Assembly: GCF_004138125.1 (NCBI RefSeq)
Contig: NZ_RXHS01000001.1
Span: 310,001 to 374,000 of the forward strand
DNA length: 64,000 bases
Source: Seramator thermalis
GTDB lineage: Bacteria > Bacteroidota > Bacteroidia > Bacteroidales > Dysgonomonadaceae
Direction of reading: 5' to 3'
Position numbers and translations under genes: made by a program. The notes below the pieces were generated by a model that did not search any database, was not told the origin of the DNA, and saw only the letters and a program-made list of their open reading frames with translations. This document shows, piece by piece, positions 17,844 through 26,348 of the stretch (its first letter is position 1; every line of letters begins with the position of its first letter).

Positions 17844-19553
17844 ATGGCATCGGGAAAAACAAAAAGATTGATTCTCCTGTTTCTGATATTTTTATCCTGT
17901 GAAAGACCGGATAACCAAACAGTCTGCGATCATTTGCAAAAATGGGATACACAATTGACCATAAACCCGGAAAGAATTCGGGACAGCTTGAAAATGATCG
18001 ATCGGGAAGTTTTATCGGGTGCCGATCGTGCCTATTTCGATTTAATGAAGGTGATTGCGGACGACAAGTCGTTTGTCGCGTTCACGTCCGACTCGCTCAT
18101 AACTTCAGTCGAGGACTACTATCGACGTCATGAGCCCAACAGTTACAATCATATCCGATCGCTGATTTATCAAGGCATTGTCCGATACAGGATGGGCGTT
18201 AAGGATTCCACGGCGATGCTTCCCTTTCAAGAAGCGAAAAAGATTTACTCGCATCGGGGAGAAGAAGATCCAATACTCGGATATTTCATTCATTACTATC
18301 TTGGAGAGGTATTAATAGACAACCAACAAAGCCCGATGGCAAAAAAGTATTTGAATAAAGCGCTTTCTTTTGCAAAATTGTCCGGGAACAAAAATTACGA
18401 ATTTGATGCCTATGTCGAATTATATTGGTGCGAAATGATTCAGGATCACTATTCGGAGGCCAAATCCTATCTGGACACGTTGCAAACTTTTACAAACCTT
18501 TCGTCCGATGACCGCTATACTTTGTATAATGCACAAAGCATTTATTACGATACGCAGCAAGACTATCAAAAAGCACTCGATTTCAAGAAAAAACAAAAAG
18601 ACCTCATCCCGTATTTGAATCACGAAAAAGAATTTTTCAGATTATATTACTCGATTTCGGAAAGATATGGTGACATCAACCGGCCCGATAGCGCTTTTTA
18701 TTATGCAAAACTGGCTATTGATAACATACAGGATACCTCCAATATTTTCAATTATCTGCTCTATGAAAATATTGCAGATGCTGCCGAAAAACTTCATGAT
18801 TACAAAACGGCCAATGACTATCGGAAAACCGGTATGGGCCTGCTCGAAAAAAACATTGAACGTAAAACCGAAATGCAGGTAGTAGCGTTAGAAAAAAAAT
18901 ACTCTCTGGCCGAGGCAGAAAATAAAGCTTTGAAGATGAAGGAGCACAATCGTTACCTAATATCTGCGCTGGTGATGCTGAGCCTTTTTATCGTCCTGCT
19001 TTATTTTTACATATCCAAACAAAAATCTCTCGGAAAATTAAAGCAAAAACAACTTGAAGCAGAAATGCAACAGACGATGCTGCAACACCAAATTGCAGAG
19101 ACTAAAGCTTTGTATGCTATGAAGCAAAGCCAGTCGCAACAACAGATGTTGCTTATTTATTCGACATTCGTCAAACATTTTGCCGATCAGGTGCACAAAA
19201 CGACTTCGTTGGCCATCAACATAAGAGGCAAGAATCCGCAAATAGCCGACAAACTCGACCTGCAATTAACCGAAAACCGGAAAAATATCAATCTCCTAAC
19301 CACACATTTGTTTTCGCCGGAAAAGTTAGCCGAATTACTGAAGTTGAATACGATTCCAACTTTCCTCAACCATCACGAATGCTTGATCCTCTTTATGATG
19401 GCGGAAAAAATGGAAAATGCACAGATCGCAGCTTTACTAAACACCACAAATGACAGTTTTAAAGCAAGAAAAAGTCAATTGAAAAAGAAAATATCTTTGA
19501 AAGCACAAGATTCTTCGGATTTAAACACTTTGCTTAACCTTTTTAACGGCTAA
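17844..19553 (+). CDS. TPR-containing membrane protein with C-terminal HTH, probable regulator
   Basis: About 569 residues. A hydrophobic N-terminus with a possible lipobox (LIFLSC) leads to a helical TPR region of about 330 residues (for example AKKYLNKALSFAKLSG and PDSAFYYAKLAIDN). A transmembrane helix follows at about 371-391, then a coiled coil (QKQLEAEMQQTMLQHQIAETK). A C-terminal LuxR-like helix-turn-helix ends the protein (ENAQIAALLNTTNDSFKARK, near residue 525). This architecture is common in Bacteroidetes (DUF6377-type proteins) and suggests a periplasmic sensor with a cytoplasmic DNA-binding end; the signal is unknown. Two outer-membrane proteins follow on the same strand and could be targets. 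Confidence 0.75.
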   Translation: MASGKTKRLILLFLIFLSCERPDNQTVCDHLQKWDTQLTINPERIRDSLKMIDREVLSGADRAYFDLMKVIADDKSFVAFTSDSLITSVEDYYRRHEPNSYNHIRSLIYQGIVRYRMGVKDSTAMLPFQEAKKIYSHRGEEDPILGYFIHYYLGEVLIDNQQSPMAKKYLNKALSFAKLSGNKNYEFDAYVELYWCEMIQDHYSEAKSYLDTLQTFTNLSSDDRYTLYNAQSIYYDTQQDYQKALDFKKKQKDLIPYLNHEKEFFRLYYSISERYGDINRPDSAFYYAKLAIDNIQDTSNIFNYLLYENIADAAEKLHDYKTANDYRKTGMGLLEKNIERKTEMQVVALEKKYSLAEAENKALKMKEHNRYLISALVMLSLFIVLLYFYISKQKSLGKLKQKQLEAEMQQTMLQHQIAETKALYAMKQSQSQQQMLLIYSTFVKHFADQVHKTTSLAINIRGKNPQIADKLDLQLTENRKNINLLTTHLFSPEKLAELLKLNTIPTFLNHHECLILFMMAEKMENAQIAALLNTTNDSFKARKSQLKKKISLKAQDSSDLNTLLNLFNG

Positions 19554-19769
19554 ACGGTGGAATGAAAAGGTTAAAATTCATATTGGCAATATATTAAAAA
19601 TGAATGTATTGAATATGGTTTGGAGGTAAAACTCAGTCGCGAAACTTGTATAAAAACAAAACTTCGGTTTATTTTGTTCCAAAATTAATATCAATTTACT
19701 AAAATACAAAAGCAAATCAATATGAGTTCTCTATTACTAACATTATAACATATTAAATAACAACTTTTT

Positions 19770-20477
19770 ATGAAACAATTCTACTTTATCGCTGTGGCTG
19801 CCGTGGCTTTTTGTGCATCGGTCATTTCGCCTGTAACCGCCCAACAGGCATCGTCTTACGGAACTGAAGATCAACCTTTTTCGAGCTATAAAGACTTCCG
19901 CGTAGCTGTTGGTGGCGGCTACGCCTATCGGCTGGGAAAGATTGAAGAGACTTCCGACCCGGAAATTGACGATATGAATAAGAAATTACGCAACGGGTTC
20001 GTGATCGATGTCGATGCCCAATATTTCTTCAGGGAATCGTGGGGAGTCGGACTAAATGCCAATTTATGCACTGCTTCTACTTCTGGGAGTGGATTTACAC
20101 TTCCCGGACTGAATCAAACCATCAACAGTTACGAAGAAACCCAGCGATGCTTATATGTCGGTCCCGCATTTGCAGCTCGCTCCGAAAGCGATAAGTTTTT
20201 ATTGGTAACCTCCATCGGCATCGGCCCGTTAGTCTTCCTGGATGATATTACCATCGAAGGCGTAGAAGTCAACGGCAATAAAACGACTGTCGGCATCAAT
20301 GCAGGTGTTTCGGGTGAATATAAGATGAACAACCGGATGGGATTAGGTCTGAAGTTTTCCTATACGATGGGAACCATCAATTCGATTAATTTCGAGGGAC
20401 AAAACATTTCATCCGATGAAAAGATAAACGTTTCCAACCTTATGATTACGGCATTTTTGAGTTTCCGATCCTGGTAA
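19770..20477 (+). CDS. Outer-membrane beta-barrel protein
   Basis: A 235-residue exported protein with a signal peptide cut after about residue 24 (PVTAQ). The rest alternates hydrophobic and polar residues in beta-strands (FRVAVGGGYAYRLG, GWGV-like strands, GLGLKFSYTMG) and ends in an aromatic-rich strand (MITAFLSFRSW), the usual targeting signal for the outer membrane. It resembles the OmpA/OmpW-like 8-strand barrels. No specific ligand can be assigned. It lies 216 bases after the regulator gene. Confidence 0.8.
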   Translation: MKQFYFIAVAAVAFCASVISPVTAQQASSYGTEDQPFSSYKDFRVAVGGGYAYRLGKIEETSDPEIDDMNKKLRNGFVIDVDAQYFFRESWGVGLNANLCTASTSGSGFTLPGLNQTINSYEETQRCLYVGPAFAARSESDKFLLVTSIGIGPLVFLDDITIEGVEVNGNKTTVGINAGVSGEYKMNNRMGLGLKFSYTMGTINSINFEGQNISSDEKINVSNLMITAFLSFRSW

Positions 20478-20551
20478 TTAAGTAATGTCAGTCAGGCTCT
20501 TGTTTGCTGAGTCTGATGGGCTATCAAATCATCCAAATAAAACCATTCGCA

Positions 20552-21271
20552 ATGAAAAAAACAATTTTCTCTTTTATCTTCTTTCTATTGCTAATTGCCA
20601 CTCCCACATTTGCTCAATTTCGTGCAGGACTGAAAGCAGGTGCCAACCTGTCGAATATGAGCATGAATATGAGCAGTGTGGAATTAGAAATCTATGAACC
20701 TCGGGCGGGTTTTCATGCCGGTATGATGGCTGAATACATGTTTAGCAGATATTTTGGACTACATAGCGAACTCATGTACATATACAGCGGGGCGAACATA
20801 AATCCCGAAAAATACCTACAGGGATTGGAACTTCCGGAAGGAACGTCGGTGGAAGGGTATGTAAGCATGAATACGATCCAGTTGCCGCTGTATGCGAAGG
20901 TTAAGTTCACGCTGCCTGACGGATTGAAAATATACGGCATGGCAGGAGGTTTTGCAACCTACGCACCAGCTGCAGACCAGCATATAAAATTATCGCAAGG
21001 TGGAGAATCAATGAAGGTGAAATGGAGTTTGTATGACCCCAACATACGGATTCTTGACCAGGAGGAAAGTAACGTGTATCTGCAACAACGCTTTAATGGG
21101 GGAATAGCTTTGGAGGCAGGCATGGAGTTTTCGCAGGGATTGACGGCCGGAATCGGATTTCGTCAGGTGTTGAATAACATGGCTGCTTTTGGATATATGG
21201 TCGGTGGCGGTTCGGTGAAACCTACTACCAAAATGTGGACGGCAACCTTATCGGTAGGATATTATTTTTGA
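20552..21271 (+). CDS. PorT-like outer-membrane beta-barrel protein
   Basis: About 239 residues. The ATG at 20552 gives a clear signal peptide (MKKTIFSFIFFLLLIATPTFAQ); an ATG 48 bases upstream would place a spurious extension before it. The mature part opens with FRAGLKAGANLSNMSM, typical of the PorT/outer-membrane beta-barrel family, and ends with a C-terminal aromatic (LSVGYYF). The barrel strands include HSELMYIYSGANI and GIGFRQVLNNM. It probably forms a unit with the preceding barrel gene. The function is unknown. Confidence 0.85.
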   Translation: MKKTIFSFIFFLLLIATPTFAQFRAGLKAGANLSNMSMNMSSVELEIYEPRAGFHAGMMAEYMFSRYFGLHSELMYIYSGANINPEKYLQGLELPEGTSVEGYVSMNTIQLPLYAKVKFTLPDGLKIYGMAGGFATYAPAADQHIKLSQGGESMKVKWSLYDPNIRILDQEESNVYLQQRFNGGIALEAGMEFSQGLTAGIGFRQVLNNMAAFGYMVGGGSVKPTTKMWTATLSVGYYF

Positions 21272-21344
21272 GATAATTTCTCTAAAGGTATTTTTTGATT
21301 TGTCTTTACCTTTGAAGCGGGTTCCAACTTCGAAATTTGGCCAA

Positions 21345-21385
21345 CATCCTGCAGCGGAGGGGTAACTTTTCCCCCGTTTGGCCAA
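21345..21385 (+). repeat. Hairpin at the left edge of the RHS remnant
   Basis: Arms GGCCAA and TTTGGCC enclose a second inner pair GGGG/CCCC around TAACTTTT. The hairpin sits exactly where recognisable RHS coding sequence begins and resembles in style the two elements inside the pseudogene. Confidence 0.4.
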
Positions 21386-21563
21386 TGCGACCGGCGACAG
21401 GGTAAAGATGGACGTCATGCAGGCAAATACCGCTTTATTGACGCGGTATTACCTTGGCGGGCAGTACGAACTGGATGCCCAGAGCGGTGTGGAACGGCTG
21501 TATTTGGGTGGTGATGTTTATTCTGCTCCGGCAGTGTATGTAAAGGAAGCTGGGAATTGGAAT

Positions 21564-21633
21564 TATTCCGTTAAGTGAGAGCAGAACGAGTTTACTCGTT
21601 TTGCCGAACGAAGGAATAATCTACGTAGTGAAT
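21564..21633 (+). repeat. Hairpin element E1 inserted in the RHS remnant
   Basis: About 67 bases plus a 3-base direct repeat (AAT at 21561-21563 and 21631-21633). The core AACGAG-TTTA-CTCGTT is flanked by imperfect arms ATTATTCC and GGAATAAT. A palindrome CTACGTAG sits at the right end. Removing it joins GNWN to IYYICRDYLG, the expected RHS sequence. Confidence 0.65.
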
Positions 21634-21699
21634 ATTTATTATATTTGTCGGGATTATCTGGGCAGTATCACCCATGTGGCCAATGCCGATGGTTCTTTG

Positions 21700-21780
21700 A
21701 AATGACGAACGAGTGAGGGTAGAGCCAAGCTTGCTTGTGCTATGCCGAGCGAGGAGGAATTCTGCGGCATAGCCGCGAAA
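21700..21780 (+). repeat. Hairpin element E2 inserted in the RHS remnant
   Basis: About 78 bases with a flanking AAA direct repeat (21700-21702 and 21778-21780). It contains the hairpin CAAGC-TT-GCTTG, the shared word TGCCGAGCGAGG and a second hairpin GCGGC-ATA-GCCGC. Its removal joins GSL-K to QELSYDAWGR in frame. It shares TGCCGA(A/G)CGA(A/G)G and GGAAT with E1. Confidence 0.65.
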
Positions 21781-22463
21781 CAGGAGTTAAGTTACGATGC
21801 ATGGGGACGGTTGCGAAATCCTGCTACGCAGGTAGCCTATGATCCCGGAAGCGAGCCTGCCTTATTCATGGGCAGAGGTTACACAGGGCACGAATATCTG
21901 CCGTGGTTCGGGCTAATCCATGCGAACGCCCGACTCTACGATCCCGCCTTGGGGCGTTTCCTCTCGCCCGATCCCTATGTGCAGATGCCGGATTTCTCGC
22001 AGAATTTCAACCGGTACAGTTACTGTTTGAATAACCCGCTGGTGTATGTGGATGATGATGGAGAATCATTTATCCTTGTTGCTGCCATTATAGGAGCATG
22101 GATGGGCATGGAGCAAGCTATGATTAGTAGTGACGAAACAGGCTGGGGATTGGTTGGAGATATGTTTAAAGGAGCTTTGGTAGGCGGTGCAGCTGGATCC
22201 ATAGGAGCCTGGGCCGGTGGTATCGTTTCAAGCGCGCTTAATTTTGGAGGATTTTTGGAGGACATGTATCCGGTGGAGCCAGAGGTGGACTCGGTAGTTT
22301 TGTCGGCGGGGCCGGAAATGCATGGTTATTACAAGGCGCTAATTTTAATCAAGGGCTACAAGCAGGATTTATTGGAGGAGGCGTTGGATTAGCTGGTGGC
22401 GCTCTATTGGGAGGACTTACCAGAGGAATTATGGATTACAGAAATGGCCAAAAGTGGTCCTAA

Positions 22464-22956
22464 AAATGGGTAGTACCATAGACAGCCGAACATGCGTACA
22501 TCGGTTCAGGATGTGTTCGGCCGTGTGCATTGGCGGATATTCGTGTTTATTGTGATCGTTAGGTCCATATTCTAACGTCGGATGATTTATTTTTTCTCTG
22601 ACACAAAATTATAGGATAATTTTCAATTGACATACTGACTGACAAACCAAAATTCGGAGATTAGAGGTTGGAGAATGGAGGATAAATGGATTTAACGATG
22701 CAATGATGTGAAAATTAATGCATAATAAAAAATGCAGAATGATAGGTTGGTTATTTGATAGTTATTCGATCGTTATTCAGTTGTTATTCAGTTGTCATTT
22801 AATGGTGTTGATAGCTGAACGCTGATCGCTGGCACTTATAGCCGCATAGCGGCGAAATATTGGTAGCTACGACGTCACAACCAAAACCAGAGCTACAGCG
22901 TAGCGAAACATAAATGTCGGTTGAAGGTTAGATGCTTCCTTCGCCTGTTTGCATTA
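22464..22956. other. Gene-free stretch with short hairpins and low-complexity repeats
   Basis: No gene is visible. It contains a purine-rich GGAGATTAGAGGTTGGAGAA block (22658 onward) whose complement recurs at 16692-16723. Runs such as GTTATTCAGTTGTTATTCAG occur near 22771. Two hairpins, GCCGC-ATA-GCGGC at 22841-22853 and GCTAC-AGC-GTAGC at 22892-22904, are each followed by GAAA. Confidence 0.6.
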
Positions 22957-22993
22957 AAAAACGGCCGTTCGTGAAGGAACAACCGTTTAAAAA
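22957..22993 (-). terminator. Intrinsic terminator of the rubrerythrin transcript
   Basis: Read leftwards, AAACGGTTGTTC pairs with GAACGGCCGTTT (12 bp, two G-T wobbles) around a CTTCAC loop and runs into a T-stretch. It lies 17 bases past the rubrerythrin stop. Confidence 0.8.
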
Positions 22994-23010
22994 TCAATCT
23001 TTTATTTGAA

Positions 23011-23625
23011 TTAAATTTTTACAAATTGGTCGCGGGAGGTTTGGCAGAAAGCACATTTCTCATCCACACTGCCAGCTTCATACGTATTTCCACAAACCGG
23101 ACACACTTCGTAATCGAATGGCAACGTGCTTTCGTTTCCTGCTTGCAAGACTGCAAGTGCTTGTTTATAAAATTCGGCATGTTTCTTTTCGGTGTCCCTT
23201 GCCCAAGTAAACGATTTTACGGCATCGACTGCCTTTTCCGTTTCCGCATCGCTAAGAAATCCGGGATACATGGTTGTTTCTTCGTAGGTCTCTCCATCAA
23301 TGGCGGCTTGAAGGTTCTCAGCCGTTGTTTTTACTTCGAATTGTGGAGTGAAGGGTTCCATTTTCTCACCAAGTTTTTCCAATACTTTTGTGTGATTTGC
23401 GGCATGAATGCTCTCTGCTTTGGAAGCAGCATCAAATAATTTGGCGATGGTATCGTTCCCTTCTTCGCGAGCTTTCTGAGCGAATGCGGCATACTTGGCA
23501 CTTGCCGTAGTTTCTCCTTTAATTCCTTCTTTCAGATTGGCAATGGTTTTTACTGGTTTCTGACTGCAACCAACGAACGCAAACATGGCTCCTAAAGCCA
23601 ATAGAATGAATACATTTTTTTTCAT
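23011..23625 (-). CDS. Rubrerythrin family protein with lipoprotein signal
   Basis: A non-haem diiron peroxidase-type protein of about 204 residues. The start at 23625 gives the signal MKKNVFILLALGAMFAFVGC with a lipobox ending in Cys20, so the protein appears to be an exported lipoprotein; rubrerythrins are normally cytosolic. The diiron domain shows the EGIKGETTASAKY helix and AESIHAANH (ExxH). The C-terminus is a rubredoxin-like ribbon with CPVC and CAFC knuckles near residues 180-200. A role in peroxide defence is inferred from the family. It lies downstream of DUF2231 with a 26-base gap. Confidence 0.92.
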   Translation of the reverse strand: MKKNVFILLALGAMFAFVGCSQKPVKTIANLKEGIKGETTASAKYAAFAQKAREEGNDTIAKLFDAASKAESIHAANHTKVLEKLGEKMEPFTPQFEVKTTAENLQAAIDGETYEETTMYPGFLSDAETEKAVDAVKSFTWARDTEKKHAEFYKQALAVLQAGNESTLPFDYEVCPVCGNTYEAGSVDEKCAFCQTSRDQFVKI

Positions 23626-23651
23626 TTTGTAACTTTTTAAATATTTAAACA

Positions 23652-24083
23652 TTAAAGTGGCATCATATAGTTATAGACAAGAGTTCCTCCGAAATTGCCG
23701 GTTACGAAAACGCTCACGGTGGCTAACCCGTAAAGTATAAAACCCAGATTTTTCAGGGTGCGATTATCTTCTTTCTTTTTGGCTCTGATATAAATTCGGA
23801 TACCGGAAGTGATGATCAAAAGTATGACCGTAATCGTAGCTAGAAGGGCATGCATTTCGCGGATTTGTCCGGAAGTGCCTTCCATTTCAGCGGTAAATAA
23901 TTCTCCCGACAGCCAGGTAACGATGGCTGCCAACGTTCCCAGCAAGAGCAGGTAATAGCCGGCCTTGGTCAGACAAACTTCTTTTTTGTTCAATAAATAG
24001 ATCAGTTCAAAAAGAAAACCGACGGCAGTTAAAGCAATCGGAAAATGCACCAACATGGGGTGAATGTGCGATAACGTGAACAT
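23652..24083 (-). CDS. DUF2231 membrane protein
   Basis: A 143-residue protein with four transmembrane helices. It starts MFTLSHIHPMLVHFPIALT, where the HPMLVHFPIAL pattern with two histidines marks DUF2231, a family that may bind haem or a metal in the membrane. It is the first gene of a two-gene transcript with the rubrerythrin lipoprotein, which suggests that the pair handles electrons or oxidants across the membrane (inference). The start is the only ATG that preserves the conserved N-terminus. Confidence 0.85.
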   Translation of the reverse strand: MFTLSHIHPMLVHFPIALTAVGFLFELIYLLNKKEVCLTKAGYYLLLLGTLAAIVTWLSGELFTAEMEGTSGQIREMHALLATITVILLIITSGIRIYIRAKKKEDNRTLKNLGFILYGLATVSVFVTGNFGGTLVYNYMMPL

Positions 24084-24443
24084 AAGACTGTGTTTTTAAA
24101 TAAACAATTTTAAATCTATGTAAAGATAGCATGCTTTCAAACAGGTTGTTTATCTCGAATATTAAATATTCTCAAATTTATAAAATATAGAATCATTCTA
24201 TGGAAGATTTTTACGCTGGAAAAGGCATTTATTCTACTAATTTACAGAGATATACATCGATATATCAGTTCATAAATTTCGGGATTAATAACCAACTAAT
24301 AAAAGCTATAGTATTCAATTGTTTGATGAAAGCCTTTTCAAGCTGATTTGTAGGGATCGGAACTAGATAAACCATCTTTGTTCGCCGAGAGACTGACGAA
24401 AAAATAGGAACGATTTTACTCCAACTCAGTGTTTGAAGGGTTT
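24084..24443. other. Intergenic region without recognisable genes
   Basis: This 360-base AT-rich spacer separates the DUF2231 gene from the macro-like gene. TATCTTTA (minus strand, 24121-24128) is one base off the minus-7 consensus and could be the promoter of the DUF2231-rubrerythrin pair. I see nothing else in it. Confidence 0.5.
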
Positions 24444-24854
24444 CTATTTCTGCCCTTCAATTACTTGAAGAAAACTTGACGGCAGCCATACATTTTCCAA
24501 GTTAGCGGCCTCTGCAAACAACGGGGCAATCTCTTCATCGCGAAAACCGGCAATGCCACATCCAACACGGGTGACCAAAAAATGCAATTCGGGATGCGAT
24601 CGGGCAAAGGCGATGAACTCTTCCACATAGGGTCTGATAGCTTCCACACCCCCGTGCATGGTAGGAATTCCGTACGAATTACCTTGCAATCCCGCACCCT
24701 GTCCCCAAATGGCACCAAAATGCCGGTAAGCAGTAGCGGCAGCACCACCTCCGTGTGCTCCTTCGAGATTACTTCCGAAAACGAAAATTTCGTTGGGTTT
24801 AAGTTCCGTTATCCGTTCGGGCGTAATTCTTCTATTCGACGGTTCGGTTTTCAT
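24444..24854 (-). CDS. A1S_2505-family (phage-like, possibly macrodomain-related) protein
   Basis: A 136-residue soluble protein. The block NEIFVFGSNLEGAHGGGAA, then GQGAGLQGNSYGIPT and TRVGCGIAGF, is the conserved signature of the A1S_2505 family found in phages and bacteria. The glycine-rich loops recall macrodomains that bind ADP-ribose; that link is inference. The start codon overlaps the stop of the DUF1080 gene by one base (TAATG), so the two are translationally coupled. Why a phage-type protein is coupled to a sugar-lyase-like lipoprotein is not obvious. Confidence 0.75.
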   Translation of the reverse strand: MKTEPSNRRITPERITELKPNEIFVFGSNLEGAHGGGAAATAYRHFGAIWGQGAGLQGNSYGIPTMHGGVEAIRPYVEEFIAFARSHPELHFLVTRVGCGIAGFRDEEIAPLFAEAANLENVWLPSSFLQVIEGQK

Positions 24855-26236
24855 TATGGTTTGATATGAGGTTTATACATATCGTCGGCAGTGATTCCGC
24901 ATTCGTTTTTCATTTCAATGCAATATTCGAGTTTTCCGAGATTAGCGTCCGTGTTATTTGTCCCGAAAGTAAATTTCAAGCCGGCAGCTTTGGCTTTCCG
25001 AATAAATGTCTTGTGTGGAATTTTGTAGCGATTGTTGATTTCGAGAGCTTTTCCGTTCTGCACCATAGCATCTATTACCCTGTTCATGCGTTCTTCGGTC
25101 CAGAACTCATCGTAACGATCGCTCATTACATCCGGCAGAAAAGTTGGATTTACATACACATCCATGGGTTCTTTCATCACCTCTACGATTTTATCGACAA
25201 TCAAGTCCATATATTTCTGCTCATCATCGATGAATACTTCTTCGGGAATCCACAGGCGTGTTCTGTTTCCCTTTGTATCGATGAATGTCATGGCGTCGGT
25301 AAACACATAGTCGAACCGGTCGCGTACTTCTTTCGAAAACGTAGTAGGCCACTCACGACCTTCGCCCTGCATGGCAAAAACGAAAGGCTGCCCTTTCATG
25401 CTGTCGAGATAATGGATGACTTGTGCATCATTTTGAATCGGAAATCCGATTCCGCAATTGGGTGCAAGTGCATAATTTATGCCGAACTTTCGCGATTGCT
25501 CCGCAGCTTGCTCTCCCGTCCAACCACCTTTCAGGTGAACATGATAGTCGAGTACCGGAAAATTTTCCTGATGCAGTTTGACGATATCGTCGGCAGATTC
25601 GTCGATTGACGAAACAATAGCCGGCGAAGCGGGTTTTATTTTTTCGATCGCAATGCGCTTAAACTCCAAATTGCCGCCACCCGTATTTTTTATAAAAATT
25701 GTTCCCTTCGACAGCAGTTGGTCAGCATGATCTGCAGTGCGAAAAGGTTTGTCCGGTTCGGTATATTCCACAACGGGATATTCATTGAGTCTGATGGTGA
25801 TGGTCTTGCCATCTACACGAATGCTCATATCGAACCATTCGCCGGTTTTGACCAGAGATTTTACAAGATTACGAACCGAAAGCAAACTGCCCGTCTTGGT
25901 CCACCATTGCATAGCCGATGTATCGTTGTCGAAAGCCACACGATATCCTCCATTTCCGTGATCATCTGTATGAAATGCTATGAATCCCTTACCGGTATCA
26001 ACAGTGCGGGCGGTAAGCTTTAATTCGAAATTGTCGAAAGATCCGTCGGTAAGTGTCAGTGAAGCGTCATTCTCCAAGGAAAGAATACTGTCATTGAGTT
26101 TGACATCACCTTGAGCAGTCCATTGATCGATGCTGTTGCCATCGAAAAGTGTCTGTATCGATTTTGAATTTGAACATGCACCGACTGCCATCAGCACAAA
26201 AATCATGACGGCATACATAATGTTGTTTTTACTCAT
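24854..26236 (-). CDS. DUF1080 (3-keto-disaccharide hydrolase-like) lipoprotein fused to a PHP-like domain
   Basis: 460 residues. The N-terminal signal ends in a lipobox (LMAVGAC). Residues of about 30-195 form a concanavalin-like DUF1080 domain (LFDGNSIDQWTAQGDV, GFIAFHTDDHGNGGYRV). Some family members cleave 3-keto-glycosides. The C-terminal 230 residues start LDYHVHLKGGWTGEQA, with an HxH motif near 230, and contain LAPNCGIGFP, ALEINNRYK and FTFGTNN, resembling PHP or amidohydrolase metal-dependent hydrolases. The combination suggests a periplasmic carbohydrate-processing enzyme; the substrate is unknown. TACTTTTG (minus strand, 26272-26279) lies 36 bases upstream as a likely promoter. Confidence 0.8.
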   Translation of the reverse strand: MSKNNIMYAVMIFVLMAVGACSNSKSIQTLFDGNSIDQWTAQGDVKLNDSILSLENDASLTLTDGSFDNFELKLTARTVDTGKGFIAFHTDDHGNGGYRVAFDNDTSAMQWWTKTGSLLSVRNLVKSLVKTGEWFDMSIRVDGKTITIRLNEYPVVEYTEPDKPFRTADHADQLLSKGTIFIKNTGGGNLEFKRIAIEKIKPASPAIVSSIDESADDIVKLHQENFPVLDYHVHLKGGWTGEQAAEQSRKFGINYALAPNCGIGFPIQNDAQVIHYLDSMKGQPFVFAMQGEGREWPTTFSKEVRDRFDYVFTDAMTFIDTKGNRTRLWIPEEVFIDDEQKYMDLIVDKIVEVMKEPMDVYVNPTFLPDVMSDRYDEFWTEERMNRVIDAMVQNGKALEINNRYKIPHKTFIRKAKAAGLKFTFGTNNTDANLGKLEYCIEMKNECGITADDMYKPHIKP

Positions 26237-26271
26237 GGAAGTAGTTATTTGTTTTTTTGTTATCAGAGAGT

Positions 26272-26279
26272 CAAAAGTA
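26272..26279 (-). promoter_or_regulatory. Minus-7 element for the DUF1080 gene
   Basis: TACTTTTG on the minus strand matches TAnnTTTG and would start the transcript about 29 bases before the ATG. No minus-33 box is evident. Confidence 0.4.
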
Positions 26280-26348
26280 TAAAAAAAGATATAAACTTTC
26301 TCTTCCGCTGAAGATTTTAACGCTGAAAGGAAAGATTTATCGGATCAA

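Larger units (their letters stand above)
21378..22463 (+). pseudogene. RHS repeat-associated core protein remnant (C-terminal part)
   Basis: Three coding blocks in sequence match the conserved Bacteroidetes RHS core. These are RYYLGGQYELD...LYLGGDVYSAPAVYV, then RDYLGSITHVANADGSL, then LSYDAWGRLRNPATQVAYDP through ARLYDPALGRFLSPDPYV and NRYSYCLNNPLVYVDDDGE. Two small hairpin elements interrupt it (21564-21633 and 21700-21780); the second brings an in-frame TGA. A further frameshift occurs in a run of five T's at 22252-22256. With one more T, the frame continues through GGLGSFVGGAGNAWLLQGAN to a stop at 22461. The N-terminal repeats and secretion parts are missing. Intact relatives are large wall- or secretion-linked proteins with variable toxin tips. 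Confidence 0.85.
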
